In this document: piece by piece, positions 58,240-64,000 of the stretch
Position numbering within the stretch: the first letter of the stretch is position 1
How the letters are laid out: each line of letters opens with the position of its first letter
Notes under the pieces: model-generated
The model's database searches: none
The model's input: only the letters and a program-made list of their open reading frames with translations
What the model was told of the DNA's origin: nothing
Assembly (NCBI GenBank): GCA_037954665.1
Contig: JBBMOL010000058.1
Span: 1,240,001 to 1,304,000 of the forward strand
DNA: 64,000 nt
Reading direction: 5' to 3'
DNA from: Laguncularia racemosa
Taxonomy: Eukaryota; Streptophyta; Magnoliopsida; Myrtales; Combretaceae
Translations under genes and position numbers: made by a program

Positions 58240-58719
58240 CATGCCAGTAGGCTAGCCACCTGCATCTCTTCAAAATTGTTATCTTTAAATGTGCTTCAAT
58301 TATTACTCTGTTGCTAACTTTTCAGGGATTAGTTAGATTTTTGGTTTTCTTTACTATGGGGGGTTTTGCATGCATGTATCTATGTGAGTAGATGCGGTCG
58401 AACCCGGACCGTCCTAGAAACCTAAGACGGGGAGCCATTGTGTAGATTTCGGGTGAAGTGAGTTGATTCACCGTTCGGGACCGATTAGGCTACCTCACCT
58501 TATGCTTCGATATGGCCTAAGATCCATTTCTTCGAGAATGCTCGGGAGGCCATAGAGCTCGGGAACCAGTTAGAACCAACCTACTTGCATACATAACATC
58601 ATAAGGGGTTGACAATTGAATGATAATGTAATGGTTTGTTATTTTGTCCTTGGAGCTCAGGACTATTTCCCTGTAACGTGTTCATAGTTCTGTAACTAGG
58701 CTGTTTCTTATTGTAATAG

Positions 58720-60099
58720 ATGGCTAGCAGCGCAGTCGATCGCCTCCTCCGCAAAGAAATTCGGGTGTACAAGCCTTTGGATCCCAAATTGGTACTGGAC
58801 CATTGGTTTACCTTATACAACCCAGAGGAGCAGGCCTTCATCCAGCAAAAGACCGGCCCCATCCTCTCACTGACAAAGACAGAGGTGAATTTGCCATTGG
58901 TACGGGCCATGCTCTAATTATGGGAAATCGAGCCCACTGCATTCTTCATCGGGCCACATGAGATCACCCCTACCCTGGAGGAGTACATCCGGTTGCTACA
59001 GGCTCCAGCACTAATCGATCAGATCTATGTGCCCGACCTCGAGGCCGGGCCAGCCGGTACCTTCAGTAGATTACTAGGCATCCGTAAAATAGCAGTCAAC
59101 AAAGCCCTAGTAGACTGTAACGGATATTGCATACGCATGGATAATTTAGAAGCCTGGTTCATTGCCCGAGAGGACAATGGGGATAAAAAGGACATCTTAT
59201 GTAGGGACCCTAAGGCTTACAGACAGAGAAGGGTGAACGCTTTCATCTTGACAGCCTTCGCCACCATACTGTTCCCCACCGGGACTTTTTATATTCACTA
59301 CAGGGTTGCAGAGCTGGTAGCCCAATTCTTGGATGGAAGATCTTACATCCCGGCTCTACTAGCTGAATAGATCCGGAACTTGAATTTCCTCAAGAAGAAA
59401 GGCCATGGGATCCTTCGCTCAAGCCTCAACCTTCTGCTCATATGGTTTGTAAGCCACCTCAAGTGCTTCGGGCTGAACATGGTTAGGAAAACCCTAGCCC
59501 AACAGGTGCATCTGGTGGATTCATGTATAGAAAAGGTAAAGCTACCCGACGACCTTACTAGCCACAGTTGGGTAGAGCTGCTTAGAAGCTTCAGTGCCGA
59601 AGATATTCTATGGACAACCAGGTGGAGTTGCTGTGACAAAATCATCCTGACCTGCAGTAACTTCCAAGCCGTACCTTTGATCGGAATCAGCGGATGCATC
59701 GGATATCACCCAAACTCAGTGGCCCGCCAATTCGGTACTATCCAAGACATAGTTTATTGGCCCTCGCTCGAAGCAGTCACCTTTGAGTATCAAGATCCGA
59801 ACATGTTAGTAGCCGAGAAGTTTGCTAAGCTGGCAGAGGTAAAAGCACTTTGGGAAGCCAGAATTGAAAGCCCGAATGTGGACCTCGGGGAGTTAGATGG
59901 TGAAGTGGGAAAACACCGAGCCACCAGAGAGTTTGTAATCCGCCAGCTATACCAGACAGGGGAAAGAGCATATCGGGTTCCAGACGTCACCCAACCAAGA
60001 CCAGACAAGATCAACCTAGAGACAGAAATCTACCTGGAGCAGGTCAAGGCCCGGATGGAAGTGTACTTCGAAGTCGCGGATTATAAGAAAGACATCTGA
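58720..60099 (+). pseudogene. DUF7745-like retroelement ORF with in-frame stops
   Basis: ATG 58720; a single frame of about 460 codons interrupted by TAA 58915-58917 and TAG 59368-59370 and ended by TGA 60097-60099. The same frame continues beyond the TGA as a charged helix (NKALEAQLEKCQAKVKELE) to TAG 60220-60222. Segments such as FIGPHEITPTLEEYIRLL and RVNAFILTAFATILFP resemble the plant DUF7745 / mobile-domain proteins found in LTR elements (from memory). No catalytic motif is seen. It lies alone between PBS and 3' repeats, where Ogre elements have an extra ORF before gag. Confidence 0.65.
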
Positions 60100-60224
60100 A
60101 AGGGACGCTTCAAGGAATCCGACCAAAGGAACAAGGCCTTAGAAGCACAATTGGAGAAGTGCCAAGCCAAAGTCAAAGAACTAGAAGTCGTCATCAATGG
60201 GAAGTCTGAGCCTCCACAATAGAA

Positions 60225-62227
60225 GACTAAAAGAGCTAAGAAGTAGAGCATTATTTGTAATCTTTTATTTTGATTATCGAACTCTAAATTTTCAAAAGTG
60301 AAGTTTCAATATTACATTGTCAATCGGTTGTCAACCCTTTTAGCAGCCGTGTGAGCATTTGGTTTGCATATTTACTAAAAAATAAGAACAATAAAAATAA
60401 ATAAAGAAAGAAAATTGAAGAGTTACTAACAATAAAAGATCTTTTCAAGGTCCTAAAAGTTACTTCTAAATGGTCAGCTTAACCTAAAGCTCATAGTTAC
60501 TTGCTCTAAACATAAAACCAAAGACCTCTATAACCTACTCTCAACTTAAAAGACCCCATTCACTTTAAAAGGTCTCCTCATATCTTGATTTAGCCTCAAA
60601 GCATAAAACGTTCCAACACTCTCTAATCCTAAAAGCTGCACTTAAAGTTTCCTTTCCATCAAAAGTTATCTAAACTAGACACAGAGACAATTAATTTTTG
60701 GGCACACTTTCAAAGTAGCTATGGTCAATTATCAATGGGGGCGTAAAGAAGACTACTCCAAATACTTGAGTCTTAGGCACTTAAGACCAAATCACTTGAC
60801 AATAGTACATGGGGGCACCATGAGAAGTGGAGAACATAGGCAAATTTGATAAAATGGAAGGGTATCTTTGTTTAAAAGGTTTAAGATGATAAGAGGCAAA
60901 CTACGTCCCAAACACTAACCCTTAAACACTTGAGAGTTGAGTGTTATTAATGTGAGGTTTTGGACTCATTCCTTAAAGGAGGTCTATCTTGAATTTGATA
61001 CGTTAAATCAAAATAATGTTAGGCATTCATTTTTGCTACCCTAAACACAATCATCTTTTGACAAACAAGAGTTTCAAAATTTAACCCTACCGTCAACCAC
61101 CCCACGATGGAATAATTGAGAAGATAGAGACATCAATAGTGCTTGCCCTAGTTGCAACAATTAAAAATTTAGCCATAGATGATTTATTTGAGATGAAGAG
61201 AAGTCCACATTCTGAAAAAATACACATAACCCACTGGAAATAATCACCACTGGGCCCAAAAGAAAAAGAAAAAAGATGGAAGAAGAGGATGAATGAAAGA
61301 AAAAAAAAATGAAAGAAAAAGAAAGAAAAGAAAAAGAAAAGAAGAGAAATGAGAAAAGCCAAGAATGTAGCTAAACCTATAAAAAGCCCAACAACACTTG
61401 AAAATACCAGGGCCAAATACAAGAGTAGTTTAAATATATACTACCCTTTTTTGAAGACTTCTCCAAATCATTGAAAATAACTTATCTTAAGCAAAAATTG
61501 CTAGGGCAAGCACTATTCCAGTTCTTTTTCTCAAGGTTTCTTGACTTACAAACCCAAGTTGAAATGATGATTCTTTCAAAATAAACCTTAACATACTTTT
61601 CTGAAACCAACAACCAAAGAGCATTACAAGTATCAAAAAGGCCTAACGGATTGATTAAAAGCGTATTACTTACAAGAAAGACCATAATTTTTGGAATAGA
61701 AGTCAAGAGTGACATCTAAACCAAGAGATTGTAAGGAAGTCCTCTTAGATTAAACCAATTAAAAACAAGATATCCAGTTATAAGTGGAATGAGGGAATTT
61801 ACTCATTGGCATTGTTTAGCCTTATGTACTGATGTCCCTCAAGAAGAAGATATAAGTCTTAATTACAAGAAACCCCTCAAGAGATGATTGATTAAGCTAA
61901 GACAACACTTTTGTTTCTAAGATTAAACTAAACCCTCTAAGAAAAATGAGGCAAAAGAGTAAGTGATTATTGAGCAGTAAGGAATGCTTACCGTTTATTT
62001 GTATTTTTAGGAGCCTTGTCAGACTCTTTACTCGTTAGCAATGCTCACTAAAAAAAAAAAAAACACTTTAATGTTTTGCCACATCATCCTTAGGTTTCAA
62101 AAGAGCATTTTTTCTTGAAAATTTGCAGAAAAATTTCAGTCATCACTTGTTCAGAAGTCTTAAGTCATCTTGCATTTGATTGTTATTGAAAAAAAAAAAA
62201 TAATGAATAAGATTCTCACTTAGGATA
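60225..62227. other. Non-coding interior of the Tat/Ogre-like element
   Basis: About 2 kb without recognisable gag-pol on either strand; A/T-rich with purine runs near 61,260-61,350. Presumably what remains where the coding region of an autonomous relative would be. Confidence 0.55.
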
Positions 62228-62412
62228 TTCTTCCTTTAATAGGGTAGTCAGCCTAAAAAGGGGCACTTCCCTAGATCTCTCAGGGTTAGCCCACATGGGA
62301 CACCTTTTGAGCCATCATTTTCATCATAGGGTAGTCAGCCCAAAAAGGGGCACTTCCCTAGATCTCTTCTAAGGTCAGCCTAAAGGCACCATTCTAGGTA
62401 TCATTTCATCAA
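62228..62412 (+). repeat. Diverged leading units of the 3' tandem array
   Basis: Two irregular units (GGGTAGTCAGCC...AAAAAGGGGCACTTCCC) related to the regular array that follows. Confidence 0.7.
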
Positions 62413-63120
62413 AGGTTAGTTAGCCCATAAGGGGCACTTTCCTGAAACTTTGTCCTCATGGTCAGCCCATAGGGGGCACTTTTTGAGGCAAATTCAATTC
62501 CAGGTTAGTCAGCCCATAGGGGGCACTTTCCTAAAACCTTGTTCTCATGGTCAACCCATGGGGGGAACTTTTTGAGACAAGTCCAATCCAGGTTAGTCAG
62601 CCCATAGGGGGCACTTTCCTGAAACTTTGTCCTCATGGTCAGCCCATAGGGGGCACTTTTTGAGGCAAATTCAATTCCAGGTTAGTCAGCCCATAGATGA
62701 CACTTTCCTAAAACCTTGTTCTCATGGTCAGCCCATAGGGGGCACTTTTTGAGACAAGTCCAATCCAGGTTAGTCAGCCCATAGGGGGCACTTTCTTGAA
62801 ACTTTGTCCTCATGGTCAGCTCATATGGGGCACTTTTTGAGGCAAATTCAATTCAAGGTTAGTCAGCCCATAGGGGACACTTTCCTAAAACCTTGTTCTC
62901 ATGGTCAGCCCATAGGGGGCACTTTTTGAGACAAGTCCAATCCAGGTTAGTCAACCCATAGGGGGCACTTTCCTGAAACTTTGTCCTCATGGTCAGCCCA
63001 TAGGGGGCACTTTTTGAGGCAAATTCAATTTCAGGTTAGTCAGCCCATAGGGGGAACTTTCCTAAAACCTTGTTCTCATGGTCAGCCCATAGGAGGCACT
63101 TTTTGAGACAAGTCCAATTC
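62413..63120 (+). repeat. 177-bp higher-order tandem repeat, four copies
   Basis: Alternating monomers A (89 bp) and B (88 bp), starting at 62413, 62502, 62590, 62679, 62767, 62856, 62944 and 63033; each monomer is itself two ~45-bp halves containing CAGCCCATAGGGGGCACTTT. A carries CCTGAAACTTTGTCC and GAGGCAAATTCAATT; B carries CCTAAAACCTTGTTC and GAGACAAGTCCAAT. A partial ninth monomer (63121-63142) runs into the 3' LTR. Confidence 0.95.
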
Positions 63121-63134
63121 AGGTTAGTCAGCCC

Positions 63135-63142
63135 ATAGGGGG
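63135..63142 (+). other. Polypurine tract of the Tat/Ogre-like element
   Basis: ATAGGGGG directly abutting the 3' LTR (TGTAAACACC). The same string is the core of the array half-units. Confidence 0.7.
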
Positions 63143-64000
63143 TGTAAACACCCCATTTTTGCCCTAGGAATCAATAATTTTCAATAATAATCAATTTTCA
63201 ATTTTTTCCATTTTTTTTTCTAATTTCTCTCTAATTTACCATAAATAATAAAAATATTCAAAAAATAAAAATAAATAGGAAAACACATCAATTTTGAAAA
63301 ATGATTTCAGAAATAGCAATAATAAATAATAAACAATTTTTACAAAATTTGGAATTTTCAAAAAATACAAAAAAATAGAAAAATCGCATTGCATATATGC
63401 AATTTGCTTAATTAGAAAAATCAGGAAAGTGGGCTAGCTCAGCTGGTTCGAACCATGGGCTAAGGCACCCGCAGGGGGGCTCGGTCAGGGGTTTGAAATG
63501 CGGGGGAAGCAGTTTCCGCGTTTTGCGAATTTTTCATTTACCCAGGACACGTGGCAGCATCTGATTGGCTGGAGGAAGCGCACGCGCCGGGCGCGTGATC
63601 GTCTCCTACCTCGAGCCCGAGATCGCCGGCGGAAGGAAAAATTCGTATTTCGGCCGTTTTGATTCGATTTTTTGCACAAATCCAATAGATCTTCAATAGA
63701 AATAAGATAAACATCATCTAATTGGAATCAAATCGCAACAAATCGAGGGATGGACACCAATCGGAGTTGGTTTTTATAACCGAAAATCCGATCAGCTTCA
63801 ATCGGAGGAAATCCGAGCTTATACAGCTCGGTTTCAAGTGCCTATAAATAGAGGAGGAGGTGAGGAAGCCGAAACACGAATCAGAATTGAGAGAAAGTGA
63901 GGAAAGAGTGCAAATCGGAGGAAACCCAAAACCGCGAGCACCGACCGGAGTTGAACCACCACCAAGAGGCGATTTGGGAGTGAACCACCGCCACCATTGG
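63143..64000 (+). repeat. 3' LTR of the Tat/Ogre-like element, truncated by the window
   Basis: Its first ~290 bp and its part from the TATA box (63843-63850) onward align closely with the 5' LTR, but the ~400 bp between differ strongly. Contains a G-box and inverted CCAAT box (63548-63568). Confidence 0.8.
63430..63535 (+). other. tRNA-like module in LTR U3 (copy 3)
   Basis: Perfect A-box TAGCTCAGCTG (63435-63445), weak B-box GGTTTGAAATG (63490-63500), T-runs at 63521-63524 and 63530-63534. A-to-B spacing is 55 bp. Confidence 0.5.

Larger units (their letters stand above)
56172..64000 (+). mobile_element. Non-autonomous Tat/Ogre-like LTR element (continues past the window)
   Basis: 5' LTR (56172-58216), PBS (58220), one DUF7745-like ORF with stops (58720-60099 and on), about 2 kb non-coding, a tandem array (62228-63142), polypurine tract and the start of a 3' LTR (63143). 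No gag, protease, RT or integrase text was found in the 4.9-kb interior. It inserted into the older related LTR; GTAAC (56167-56171) is the candidate target duplication. A 3' UTR tandem array and an extra ORF are reported traits of Ogre/Tat elements. Confidence 0.75.

Noticed and set aside
62228..63142. CRISPR-like regular repeats
   Set aside because: Monomers are contiguous, with no unique spacers, lie in the 3' UTR of an LTR element and are plant tandem repeats.

Overview
This is a transposon-dense plant nuclear window, almost certainly from a eudicot angiosperm. The signs are AT-rich intergenic DNA, spliced genes, several plant LTR-retrotransposon lineages nested in one another, and an endogenous plant pararetrovirus (Caulimoviridae). 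I cannot name the species. Ordinary host genes are few: a CYP74-type P450 fragment (4.2-5.1 kb, +), one apparently complete three-exon gene for a plant protein with a CxxC-type N-terminal domain (12.1-16.1 kb, +, probably DUF7815), a broken duplicate of that gene's first exon (7.0-7.5 kb), and a three-exon remnant of a cellulose-synthase-like gene (52.1-53.15 kb, -).

Layout. 1-3.4 kb: 5' part of a decayed Ty3/gypsy element on the minus strand (RT, PR, GAG, PBS, LTR with a 65-bp repeat array). 3.4-19.7 kb: host genes and AT-rich DNA. 19.69-26.83 kb: an old Athila/Tat-type element on the minus strand with both LTRs, a near-matching TSD, gag and protease, but no recognisable RT or integrase. 27.5-49.25 kb: two head-to-tail copies of a roughly 8.2-kb endogenous caulimovirid whose layout and TA-repeat flanks resemble Florendovirus. 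The second copy is split by a complete, young Ty1/copia element (38,081-43,565, minus strand, open 1,459-codon polyprotein, perfect TSD AGAAC). 49.3-52 kb: AT-rich DNA with an old LTR-like promoter. 53.18-64 kb: two related Tat/Ogre-like elements. The older one is represented by an LTR that was hit first by a hAT-like element carrying a host gene fragment (53,614-54,726) and later by a non-autonomous relative (LTR 56,172-58,216; DUF7745-like ORF; 177-bp higher-order repeats; 3' LTR from 63,143, running out of the window).

The most unusual observations are these. (1) A tRNA-like A-box/B-box module followed by oligo-T occupies the same U3 position in three LTRs of the Tat-like family, which suggests a pol III unit inside an LTR. 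(2) Ten consecutive, unrelated perfect hairpins sit between the virus ORF2 stop and its putative promoter, preserved in both copies. (3) The two outer virus junctions are built from viral filler pieces joined by 3-5 nt microhomologies next to TA repeats. (4) A 177-bp higher-order repeat array carries the element's own polypurine tract in most half-units. (5) Both apparent host genes contain a GC-AG intron.

Both virus copies carry breaks in the replication polyprotein (nonsense codons, frameshifts, a 209-bp deletion, a copia insertion), so neither is intact. ORF2 and the hairpin region are much better preserved between copies than the rest.
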